A stretch of DNA of 11,568 bases, taken from DATGEP01 sp035310125. GTDB taxonomy: Bacteria; Chloroflexota; Ktedonobacteria; Ktedonobacterales; JADMIN01. Within the stretch, counting starts at the first letter, position 1, and the number at the start of each line of letters is the position of its first letter. The translations under genes were made by a program, and so were the position numbers. Location of the stretch: assembly GCA_035310125.1 (NCBI GenBank), contig DATGEP010000281.1, positions 1 through 11,568 of the forward strand, in the 5' to 3' direction. The notes under the pieces are model-generated. The model was given only the letters and a program-made list of their open reading frames with translations. It was not told the origin of the DNA and did not search any database. Positions 1-6,933 of the stretch are shown piece after piece.

Positions 1-289
1 TGAGAAGGAATGTTATGCTTTTGGTCGGCGCGAGGACTGGTTCCTCCACCCTCCCTTTCGGAATGTGACATACTGTGGCGCGTCCAGCAGGAGCCGGCTC
101 GCCGCCACGAGATAGGTGATGTCGCAGGCACGGCGAACCTCAATTTGCCGAGTTTGGGACGTGTAAGTGTACCCGTACGCTCTCACTGCGTCGTATAACC
201 ATGTAGCCGATTACAATCTTGCTGGATGCGCGCCCAACGTTCTCTGTTGGGTTCCGGAGTCTGGCTGTGTGAAATAGGGTGACCACAGA
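1..289. other. Non-coding leader region upstream of topA
   Basis: No convincing gene is visible. The only sizeable open frame (10-198, plus) has no recognisable motif and no good ribosome site. A small hairpin with arms CCCAAC (233-238) and GTTGGG (246-251) and a 7-nt loop lies in what should be the topA mRNA leader. TACAAT at 212-217 could be a -10 box, but no matching -35 is seen at 16-18 nt, so no promoter is called. TGA at 1-3 could be the stop of an upstream gene; this cannot be tested here. Confidence 0.5.
276..282 (+). promoter_or_regulatory. Ribosome binding site of topA
   Basis: AGGGTGA matches most of the anti-Shine-Dalgarno complement and ends 7 nt before the ATG at 290. It supports that start, which also gives the standard TopA N-terminus beginning with the Toprim strand VIVESPAKAKTI. 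Confidence 0.6.
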
Positions 290-2722
290 ATGACAAAGAA
301 TCTGGTGATCGTGGAATCGCCCGCGAAGGCCAAAACGATAGAGAAGTTCCTGGGGAGCGACTTTGAGGTGCGCGCCTCGATGGGACATATCATTGATCTG
401 CCGCCGAAGGGGTTGGGCGTGGACACACGCCACGATTTCGCGCCCAAATACGAGGTGATCGAAAAGAAAGACCACCTCATTCGCGATCTCAAAGCCGCCA
501 GCAAGAGGGCCGACACCGTCTATCTCGCGCCTGACCCGGACCGCGAGGGTGAGTTTATCGCCTGGTCACTCAAGCAGCAGCTTGGGCTGCGCGCGCCCAA
601 GCGCGCCGTCTTCAATGAGATCACCAGCCACGCCGTGCGCGAAGCCATCGAGCATCCGCGCACGATTGATGAAAACCTGCTCAATGCGCAGCAGGCTCGC
701 CGTGTGCTGGACCGGCTCGTCGGGTACAAGATTAGCCCGCTGCTCTGGCGCCGGCTCCAGAAGGGCACCAGCGCCGGTCGCGTGCAGTCTGTCGCGCTGC
801 GGCTCATCTGCCAGCGCGAGGCGGAGATCCGCGCCTTCGTCCCTGAAGAATACTGGACCATTGTCGCGACACTGAGCAAAGCGCGACAGCAGACGACATT
901 CCTGGCGCAGCTGATCGGGCGGCTGGGGTCCGCCGAGGTGGCCGCGACGGAGAGTGAAGCGGACGACAGTGCCGACGCGAATGTGAAAGAGCGGCAGAAT
1001 CGGCAACCGGAACCGGGCGAGACGAACGGGCGCGCGGGGAAGATCCGCATCGAATCTGAGGAACAGGCGCACGCCATCCTGCGAGAGCTGGAAGGCGCGG
1101 CATATCGCGTGCTGCAGGTTGAGCAGAAGGATGTGCGACGCCAGCCCTTCCTGCCGTATACCACCAGCACACTCCAGCAAGATGCTTCGGTGCGGCTGCA
1201 CCTGAAGCCCAAGCGCACGATGAGCCTGGCGCAGCAGCTCTATGAGGGCATCGAGCTGGGCGGCGCTGGCCATCAGGGTCTCATCACCTACATGCGCACC
1301 GACTCCACCCGTATCTCCAACGAGGCGCAGGCCGCCGTCAAAGACTACATCGGCCAGCGCTTCTCGAAGGAGTATATCGGCGCGGGGCGCACGGCGAAGG
1401 CCAAGGCTAACGTGCAGGACGCCCACGAAGCGATCCGCCCCACGGATGTGACGCTCACACCGGAGGAGGTGAAACACTACCTCACTCCTGACCAACTCAA
1501 GCTCTACCAGCTCATCTGGCGGCGTTTCGTCGCGGCGTTCATGGCGCCTGCTGTCTTCGACACGGTGCGGGTTGATATTGGCGCGGGCAGCTTTGTCTTC
1601 CGCTCCACCGGATCAGTGCTCAAGTTCCCCGGTTTCTACGCTATCTGGCCGCGCGAGGCGGATGGCGACACCCTGCCCGCGCTCGCGCAGGGCGAGCCGC
1701 TGGACCTGCACAAGCTGTCGCCCGACCAGCATTTCACGCAACCACCCGCACGCTTCACCGAGGCCAGCCTTATCAAGGAGCTGGAGGAGCGCGGCATAGG
1801 CAGACCCAGCACCTACGTGCCCATCGTCAGCACCATTCAGGATCGCGGCTACGTCGAGCAGCAGGAGCGCCGCTTTGTGCCAACATGGCTCGGCGAGACA
1901 GTCAACGAGCTGATGCTAAAGCACTTCACTGACATCGTAGACGCCAACTTCACGGCGGATATGGAACGCAAGCTCGATGCCGTGGAAGGCGGCAAGCAAG
2001 AGTGGACGACGTTTCTCAAGGTCTTCTACGAGGATCTCAAAGAGCAGCTGACCCGCGCCGAAGCTGAGATGGATAAGGTGCAAAAACCCGTCGAGGAGGC
2101 CAATGAAGCTTGCCCGCAGTGTGGCAAGCCATTGCTCATTCGTACGGGCCGCTTCGGGCGCTTCATCTCTTGCTCCGGCTACCCGGACTGCGACTTCAAG
2201 AAGCCTTTCCTGGTGAAAACTGGCGCGATCTGCCCCGATTGCGGGGGCGAGCTTGTGGAGCGCAAGTCGCGCAAGTCGGCAAAGATCTTCTACGGCTGCG
2301 CCAACTATCCCACATGCACCTACGCCGTCTGGGATCGCCCGCTGGCGGTGCCGTGTCCCGAGTGCGGTGGGTTGCTCACGCTCGGCAATGGCAAGACGGA
2401 AGCGCACTGCGTGAAATGCGGCGCGCTCGTTCGCGGCGCGCAAGAGGGTGAGCCAGAGGTCGTCGGTCACCGCGCACCGGAGGACCGCACGGCGCGGACG
2501 ACACGAACACGCCGCGCGTCCACTGGCGCCAGTGCGAGCGCGAATACTGACGGTGCCAGGCCGCGTACGGCACGGCGAACGTCTACCGCCGCACGTACCG
2601 CGACGCGCACGACGCGAACGACACGCACGGCAGCGAAGGCGAAGACGGGGACGCGCACCACCAGCGCCCGCAAGTCCGCTCCGGCGCGGCGCACGACCAC
2701 ACGCCAGCCGGCGGCATCCTAG
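290..2722 (+). CDS. topA: DNA topoisomerase I (type IA)
   Basis: This 810-residue enzyme relaxes negative supercoils by cutting and rejoining one DNA strand in the cytoplasm or nucleoid. The N-terminal Toprim domain has the start VIVESPAKAKTI (catalytic Glu9) and the acidic motif DPDREGE (Asp82, Asp84, Glu86). The active-site tyrosine is Tyr334 in GLITYMRTDS, and GTSAGRVQSVALR (about 159-171) is a further family signature. A hydrophilic, acidic stretch at about 212-250 looks like an insert. Three four-cysteine zinc fingers follow: Cys608/611/628/634, Cys648/651/670/676 and Cys689/692/707/710. The last 100 residues (711-810) are a low-complexity tail of Arg, Thr, Ala and Ser, probably disordered and DNA-binding. 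The gene starts the topA-hslV-hslU operon; hslV begins 9 nt after its stop. The identification is certain; only the role of the tail is inferred. Confidence 0.98.
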   Translation: MTKNLVIVESPAKAKTIEKFLGSDFEVRASMGHIIDLPPKGLGVDTRHDFAPKYEVIEKKDHLIRDLKAASKRADTVYLAPDPDREGEFIAWSLKQQLGLRAPKRAVFNEITSHAVREAIEHPRTIDENLLNAQQARRVLDRLVGYKISPLLWRRLQKGTSAGRVQSVALRLICQREAEIRAFVPEEYWTIVATLSKARQQTTFLAQLIGRLGSAEVAATESEADDSADANVKERQNRQPEPGETNGRAGKIRIESEEQAHAILRELEGAAYRVLQVEQKDVRRQPFLPYTTSTLQQDASVRLHLKPKRTMSLAQQLYEGIELGGAGHQGLITYMRTDSTRISNEAQAAVKDYIGQRFSKEYIGAGRTAKAKANVQDAHEAIRPTDVTLTPEEVKHYLTPDQLKLYQLIWRRFVAAFMAPAVFDTVRVDIGAGSFVFRSTGSVLKFPGFYAIWPREADGDTLPALAQGEPLDLHKLSPDQHFTQPPARFTEASLIKELEERGIGRPSTYVPIVSTIQDRGYVEQQERRFVPTWLGETVNELMLKHFTDIVDANFTADMERKLDAVEGGKQEWTTFLKVFYEDLKEQLTRAEAEMDKVQKPVEEANEACPQCGKPLLIRTGRFGRFISCSGYPDCDFKKPFLVKTGAICPDCGGELVERKSRKSAKIFYGCANYPTCTYAVWDRPLAVPCPECGGLLTLGNGKTEAHCVKCGALVRGAQEGEPEVVGHRAPEDRTARTTRTRRASTGASASANTDGARPRTARRTSTAARTATRTTRTTRTAAKAKTGTRTTSARKSAPARRTTTRQPAAS

Positions 2723-2731
2723 AAGGGTACT

Positions 2732-3349
2732 ATGACACAGCGAGTAACGGGAGATATGCACGCCACCACCATCCTGGCGGTTCGTCGCGGCGCGGACGTG
2801 GCGATGGCCGGCGATGGCCAGGTGACGATGGGCGATATCGTGATGAAACACACGGCGCGCAAGATTCGCCGCCTGCAAGAAGGGCGCGTGCTGGCGGGCT
2901 TCGCCGGCTCTACCGCGGATGCTTTCACCCTCTTCGATAAGTTCGAGAAGATGCTGGAGCGATACCAGGGAAACCTGCGCCGCGCCGCGGTCGAGCTGAC
3001 CAAAGAATGGCGCACGGACAAATATCTGCGCCGGCTTGAGGCCTTGTTGCTGGTCGCCAGTCATGACGAGCTATTGGTGCTGACGGGCGATGGCGATGTC
3101 ATCGAGCCGGACGACGGCATAGCGGCCATCGGCTCCGGTGGCGCCTACGCGCAAGCCGCCGCCCGCGCCCTTGTGCGCCATACAGAAATGCCCGCGCGCG
3201 AGATTGCGCGGTCCGCAATGGAAATCGCGGCTTCAATGTGTATTTATACTAATGACCGCATTTTGCTTTTCACGCTGGACGATGATGCGGCAAACGGCCA
3301 GGCGGAGACCGTAGAGAGCGGTAGCGCGAATCGGTCCTCGTCGTCATAA
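2732..3349 (+). CDS. hslV: ATP-dependent protease subunit HslV (ClpQ)
   Basis: This is the peptidase of the HslUV complex, a double hexamer related to the proteasome beta subunit, which degrades proteins fed in by HslU. Aligned to E. coli HslV (TTIVSVRR), the catalytic threonine is Thr12 in TTILAVRR. Asp28, Lys44 and Ser135 fall at the known active-site positions 17, 33 and 124, and GFAGSTADAFTLF and AIGSGGAYAQAAARAL are family blocks. An 11-residue leader must therefore be removed to free Thr12; from the internal ATG at 2756 it would be only Met-His-Ala. GAAGGG (2722-2727) lies 4 nt before the chosen ATG, so that start is favoured but not certain. The C-terminus runs about 19 residues past the E. 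coli end, is acidic then Ser-rich, and finishes in four serines. The stop overlaps an ATG in the hslU frame (TAATG). Confidence 0.96.
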   Translation: MTQRVTGDMHATTILAVRRGADVAMAGDGQVTMGDIVMKHTARKIRRLQEGRVLAGFAGSTADAFTLFDKFEKMLERYQGNLRRAAVELTKEWRTDKYLRRLEALLLVASHDELLVLTGDGDVIEPDDGIAAIGSGGAYAQAAARALVRHTEMPAREIARSAMEIAASMCIYTNDRILLFTLDDDAANGQAETVESGSANRSSSS

Positions 3350-3374
3350 TGACTGAAGACTATGAGCGCCAGCG

Positions 3375-3379
3375 AGGAG
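3375..3379 (+). promoter_or_regulatory. Ribosome binding site deciding the hslU start
   Basis: AGGAG lies 8 nt before the ATG at 3388. The upstream ATG at 3349, which overlaps the hslV stop, has no Shine-Dalgarno sequence. This site therefore favours 3388 as the main start, although the overlap could still allow coupled initiation at 3349. Confidence 0.7.
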
Positions 3380-3387
3380 TAGTGCGC

Positions 3388-4842
3388 ATGAGGGACCTGA
3401 CTCCCCAGCAAGTCGTTCGGGAGCTGGATCGCTATATCGTTGGACAACATGAGGCGAAGCGAGTGGTGGCGATTGCGATGCGCAACCGCTACCGGCGGCT
3501 CGCGTTGCCGGAAGAACTGCAGGCGGAAATCACTCCGAAAAATATCTTGATGATCGGTCCGACAGGCGTCGGCAAGACTGAGATAGCCCGCCGCCTCGCC
3601 AAGCTGGCCGATGCGCCGTTTATCAAGGTCGAGGCGACAAAATTTACACAGGTTGGCTACGTCGGACGTGATGTCGAGTCCATCGTGCGCGATCTCATGG
3701 ACGTAGCGGTGGGCATGGCTCACGAGGAGCGCGTGACCGAAGTGCGCGAGCATGCCGCCCAGAAGGCGGAAGAGCGCATCCTCGACATCCTGACCGAGCG
3801 GGCTGTCGCTGAGGAGCAGCCAGCGGTGCGCGCGGCGAGCCGCGCGTCGTCGCGCTCGAAGTCAGGAACCCCTTCGGCCATGCTCATGCCTGTGCCGGTA
3901 GCCGCGAGCAATCCGGTAGCGCCTGGCGCATCGGCGGTCCCCGCGCGCCGGCGCAAGCAACAGGCGCGCAAGCAGATGGCCGAGCGCCTGGCTCGCAAGG
4001 AGATGGAGGAGCAGATCATCGAGATCGAGCTGGAGCCAGAGGATGCCTTTTCCTCGGTCTTCGAGTTCGTCGCGGGTATGGCCCCTGACGATGTGGGCGA
4101 CAATTTTCAGGAGTTCCTGAGCAACATGCCCAATGGCCGGCGCCGGAGCCGGCAGGTGCCCGTGAAAGAAGCGCGGCGTCTGCTTACCCAGGAAGAGGCC
4201 AACAAGCTCGTGGATTTTGATTCTATCATCGAGCAGGCGACTCAGCGCGTCGAGCAGTCCGGTGTCATTTTCCTGGATGAGATTGACAAGGTAGTCGGCA
4301 GCAAGGTTGACATGGGGCCCGATGTCTCCGGCGAAGGTGTGCAGCGCGACCTGCTGCCCATTGTCGAAGGCTCTACGGTGATGTCACGCTTTGGGCCGGT
4401 GAAGACGGACCACGTGCTATGGATCGCCGCTGGCGCGTTCCACCATGCCCGTCCGTCCGATCTCATCCCTGAGCTACAGGGCCGGCTGCCGCTGCGCGTC
4501 GAGCTGGGGTCACTGAACGAGGCGGACTACGAGCGCATCCTTACGCAGCCCGAAAATGCGCTCACGCGACAGTATAAGGCGCTGCTGGGTGTCGAAAACG
4601 TGACGCTGGAGTTTCCCCCAGACGGTCTGACAGAGATCGCCCACTGCGCCGCCGTGATGAACGAGCGCGTCGAAAATATTGGCGCTCGCCGGCTTCAGAC
4701 CATTATGGAGAAGGTGCTGGAAGATGTCTCTTTCAACGCGCCAGAACTCTCCGGCCAGACGGTAACGGTGGATGCCGCATTCGTGCGTGGCCGGCTCGAC
4801 AAACTGATGGCCGACGAAGACCTCAGCAGGTATATCCTCTAG
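3388..4842 (+). CDS. hslU: ATP-dependent protease ATPase subunit HslU (ClpY)
   Basis: This AAA+ unfoldase caps HslV and threads substrates into it. The start at 3388 gives MRDLTPQQVVRELDRYIVGQ, the usual family N-terminus, with a strong ribosome site. An in-frame ATG at 3349 would add 13 residues. Counted from 3349: Walker A GPTGVGKT is 70-77, the pore loop GYVG is 103-106, Walker B VIFLDE is 306-311, GRLPLRVEL with the arginine-finger region is 378-386, and the sensor-2 arginine is Arg447 in GARRL. The protein ends in SRYIL, close to the E. coli SRFIL tail that docks into HslV pockets. From the 3388 start it has 484 residues, longer than E. coli HslU (443). The extra length lies in the I domain as an Ala/Ser/Pro/Arg-rich stretch at about 160-205. 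It is the last gene of the operon. Confidence 0.97.
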   Translation: MRDLTPQQVVRELDRYIVGQHEAKRVVAIAMRNRYRRLALPEELQAEITPKNILMIGPTGVGKTEIARRLAKLADAPFIKVEATKFTQVGYVGRDVESIVRDLMDVAVGMAHEERVTEVREHAAQKAEERILDILTERAVAEEQPAVRAASRASSRSKSGTPSAMLMPVPVAASNPVAPGASAVPARRRKQQARKQMAERLARKEMEEQIIEIELEPEDAFSSVFEFVAGMAPDDVGDNFQEFLSNMPNGRRRSRQVPVKEARRLLTQEEANKLVDFDSIIEQATQRVEQSGVIFLDEIDKVVGSKVDMGPDVSGEGVQRDLLPIVEGSTVMSRFGPVKTDHVLWIAAGAFHHARPSDLIPELQGRLPLRVELGSLNEADYERILTQPENALTRQYKALLGVENVTLEFPPDGLTEIAHCAAVMNERVENIGARRLQTIMEKVLEDVSFNAPELSGQTVTVDAAFVRGRLDKLMADEDLSRYIL

Positions 4843-4872
4843 GGGTGTCCGGCGAATCGTGACAACCTAACA

Positions 4873-4892
4873 GGTGGTGGCATAGCACCACC
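4873..4892 (+). terminator. Hairpin 1 after hslU
   Basis: The arms GGTGGTG (4873-4879) and CACCACC (4886-4892) form a perfect 7-bp stem around a 6-nt loop. It begins 30 nt after the hslU stop and is followed at once by a stronger hairpin. There is no T-run, so it may act as a stabilising 3' structure rather than as a terminator by itself. Confidence 0.4.
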
Positions 4893-4898
4893 CAACTT

Positions 4899-4929
4899 GT
4901 GCCCCGCTCCTAACCATAGAGCGGGGCAC
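4899..4929 (+). terminator. Hairpin 2 after hslU, likely operon terminator
   Basis: The arms GTGCCCCGCTC (4899-4909) and GAGCGGGGCAC (4919-4929) form a perfect, very GC-rich 11-bp stem with a 9-nt loop. Only two T residues follow, so it is a non-canonical intrinsic terminator. Its place, 56 nt after the hslU stop and before the next gene's leader, fits the end of the topA-hslV-hslU transcript. Confidence 0.6.
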
Positions 4930-5027
4930 TTCCGCATCGTGTACAGTCTTCAGAAATCGAGCCATCCCTGTACGATCTTGCCGAGTAGCTGTTTGGCGGG
5001 GCACGCGCCGCGAGCAGCGGGAAAATG

Positions 5028-5046
5028 GTGGCATGTCGCATGCCAC
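5028..5046. repeat. Perfect 8-bp inverted repeat (possible operator)
   Basis: The arms GTGGCATG (5028-5035) and CATGCCAC (5039-5046) flank a 3-nt centre, about 125 nt before the glycosyltransferase start. A near-continuous dyad like this could be a repressor site or a small hairpin. No regulator gene is next to it, so its function is unknown. Confidence 0.4.
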
Positions 5047-5170
5047 GAAAGAATGGCCAGGCGGGCTGTGGTAGACTCGGAAGTATCCTTGATTTCCGCT
5101 AAGCGCACGGACGTGGCATACTATCTGGTGCGCTGCGATAAAGCAATGGCCGCATGACACGGGAGGTGAG

Positions 5171-6463
5171 ATGGACCTCGGACACGACACGCGGATGCTG
5201 AACAACGTGCCAAACGATACCGTGCTGCCTGAACAGCGGTTGTCGAGTGAGAACCTGACAGAGGAGCGGCACGAATCGTTGCGTCGCATCGCACTCCAGG
5301 CAGCCGGACTTTGGCTGGTGACACGCTTCACGCTCACGATTGTCACTAGTTTCGCGGCGGCGCTGGCACCCAATCTTGCCCATGAGGATCAGCTATCCTT
5401 CAGGCCGCGTGCGCTGGCGCTGCTCTGGCAGCGCTGGGATGCGCAATGGTACCTTGGCATCGCGCAGCACGGCTACACCAGTGCGCAGTCCACAGCATTC
5501 TTCCCGTTGTACCCGCTGACAATACGCCTGCTCGCCCTCGTGATCGGGCCGCACTGGCTCGCCGCGGCACTACTGGCGAGCAATCTTGGTGCGCTGAGCG
5601 CGTTCATAGGGTTGGGGCTGCTTGCCGCGCGCGAAAGCGGGGCCGGTCGCGCCGCGCCGGATACGATTCGCATATTTGCCGCGTATCCACTGGCCTTCTT
5701 TCTCGCGGCACCCTACACAGAGGGCGCCTTTCTCGGACTCGCCATGTTCGGGCTGCTGGCGATGCGCACGGGTCACTGGCGCTGGGCGACGCTCTGCGCG
5801 GCGCTGGCGATACTCACGCGACCTACGGGCGTCATTCTGCTGCCACCGCTGCTCTGGGAGTATGGACAGCAGCACGAATGGTGGCATGCTATGCGCTGGC
5901 GCAAGGGCTTCTGGCGGGACGGAGCGCGCTGGCGCGCCGTGGGTGGCGCCGCGCTTATCGTCGCCTGCGTCGCGGGCGCGCTCGGCCTCTATATGCTGTA
6001 TCTGGCGCATCAATTCGGGGATCCGCTGCTCTTCCTCCACGCCGAGCAGCAGTTCTGGCACCATACACCGGTGCTGGGCGCCGTGCGGCAGATACCTCCA
6101 CGACCTACCTCTGCCGCTACAACTGCGCCCGGATGGACGTATGAGCTGGCACGCTCACTCGTTGATCTGGCGCCGCTCGCCATCTTCGGCGTATTGACGG
6201 TCGTTGCGGCGCGACGGTTGCCTGTGTCATATACGCTGTATATGATTTGTTTGCTGGCGCTCATTGTAGCTTCGCCTCGGCCCAACCGGCTGGGCTACTT
6301 CGTCTCGGCGGGACGCTACCTGCTGGCGGCAGTGCCGATCTTCCTGTTGCTGGCGCGCTGGGCGCAGCAGCGCCCCTGGCTGGATCTGTTGCTGATGAGT
6401 AGCGGCTTTCTCTTGCAGGCAGTCTTCGCGGCGTATTTCCTATCGGGTGGGTGGTTAGTTTAG
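5171..6463 (+). CDS. Polytopic membrane glycosyltransferase, PIG-V/GT-C mannosyltransferase-like
   Basis: This 430-residue integral membrane protein has about nine or ten hydrophobic segments from residue 40 onward, after a soluble N-terminal stretch of about 35 residues. The luminal-type loop WQRWDAQWYLGIAQHGY (86-102) followed by AFFPLYP (109-115) is the hallmark of PIG-V-like (Mannosyl_trns2) GT-C enzymes; Asp90 is the likely catalytic acidic residue. AYPLAFFLAAPYTEGAF (171-187) and ILTRPTG (214-220) are further family blocks. Such enzymes transfer mannose or another sugar from a polyprenyl-phosphate donor on the outer face of the membrane; the acceptor here is unknown. GGAGG (5162-5166) lies 4 nt before the ATG, inside GGGAGGTGAG. 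A small membrane protein gene follows 24 nt after the stop, probably in the same operon. The family is fairly sure, the sugar and acceptor are not. Confidence 0.85.
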   Translation: MDLGHDTRMLNNVPNDTVLPEQRLSSENLTEERHESLRRIALQAAGLWLVTRFTLTIVTSFAAALAPNLAHEDQLSFRPRALALLWQRWDAQWYLGIAQHGYTSAQSTAFFPLYPLTIRLLALVIGPHWLAAALLASNLGALSAFIGLGLLAARESGAGRAAPDTIRIFAAYPLAFFLAAPYTEGAFLGLAMFGLLAMRTGHWRWATLCAALAILTRPTGVILLPPLLWEYGQQHEWWHAMRWRKGFWRDGARWRAVGGAALIVACVAGALGLYMLYLAHQFGDPLLFLHAEQQFWHHTPVLGAVRQIPPRPTSAATTAPGWTYELARSLVDLAPLAIFGVLTVVAARRLPVSYTLYMICLLALIVASPRPNRLGYFVSAGRYLLAAVPIFLLLARWAQQRPWLDLLLMSSGFLLQAVFAAYFLSGGWLV

Positions 6464-6474
6464 GACGGAGTGAC

Positions 6475-6481
6475 GGGGAGG
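6475..6481 (+). promoter_or_regulatory. Ribosome binding site deciding the small membrane protein start
   Basis: GGGGAGG ends 6 nt before the ATG at 6488. The frame could also open with a GTG at 6470, but that codon lacks a comparable site, so the ATG is preferred. Confidence 0.6.
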
Positions 6482-6487
6482 ACGGGG

Positions 6488-6868
6488 ATGCCAATTGTGC
6501 GTATACCATGCGCCAATTCGGGATGTGGCAGCGATTTGGTACGCGATGATACGAGCCTGGTAGATGTGCGCACCGGCAGGTCCACCGCCGTACGGCGATG
6601 GCCGGTCCAGGTGGTGCTGCTGCTCACCTGCTGCGTGACGCTGGCTGGTGTACAGCTCCTGCGACCTGGCGCCACCCGCCTTGTGCTGGATGTCGCGGTT
6701 ATCGTGACCTTCGCGACCTTATCGCTGATCTCGCTGGCGCTGCTTGCACGGCCCCGTATCGTCGCGCGGCTCGTTCCCTCCATCTGGCTACACACCTACA
6801 CCTGCCAGATCTGCGGCTACAAATGGTATTCCCGCGGCGGTGAGGGTGCCCGCGAGCTTCCCGCATAG
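6488..6868 (+). CDS. Small two-helix membrane protein with terminal cysteine pairs (unknown function)
   Basis: I do not recognise a named family. The 126-residue product has two hydrophobic segments, at about residues 41-59 (VQVVLLLTCCVTLAGVQLL) and about 64-87, so both ends should lie on the same side of the membrane. The N-terminus has Cys8 and Cys13 (CANSGC) and the C-terminus has CQIC (Cys106, Cys109) followed by GYKW, which resembles half of a zinc ribbon or rubredoxin knuckle. A hairpin topology could bring the two pairs together as one metal site; this is inference. The gene follows the glycosyltransferase by 24 nt and is probably co-transcribed, suggesting an accessory role in the same envelope process. 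It converges on the MFS gene, 65 nt away. An upstream GTG at 6470 would add six residues. It is likely to be a real gene given its good ribosome site and membrane-protein composition. Confidence 0.65.
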   Translation: MPIVRIPCANSGCGSDLVRDDTSLVDVRTGRSTAVRRWPVQVVLLLTCCVTLAGVQLLRPGATRLVLDVAVIVTFATLSLISLALLARPRIVARLVPSIWLHTYTCQICGYKWYSRGGEGARELPA

Positions 6869-6933
6869 CCGCACCACGTAAATGTCTGGCGTCTCGCTAG
6901 CGGCCCGCTGCAAGCAAGTAGGTATGGGATGCC

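Larger units (their letters stand above)
4843..5170. other. Intergenic region between hslU and the glycosyltransferase gene
   Basis: These 328 bases hold no convincing gene; an open frame at 4897-5157 (plus) runs through the hairpins and has no family motif. The stretch contains two adjacent hairpins (4873-4929) that probably end the topA-hslVU transcript, a separate palindrome (5028-5046) and the ribosome site of the next gene. No good promoter pair is seen: TTGATT (5089-5094) and CATACT (5117-5122) are 22 nt apart, which is too far for sigma-70. Confidence 0.5.

Noticed and set aside
10..198. 62-codon plus-strand frame before topA
   Set aside because: No recognisable motif and no good ribosome site; composition looks random.
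1916..3064. Long minus-strand open frame opposite topA and hslV (also 520-1218 and 566-1495)
   Set aside because: They lie entirely opposite certain genes, their Arg- and Ala-rich composition is typical of antisense frames in GC-rich DNA, and no family motif is visible.
4897..5157. 86-codon plus-strand frame between hslU and the glycosyltransferase
   Set aside because: It runs through the terminator-like hairpin and the palindrome and has no protein-like pattern.
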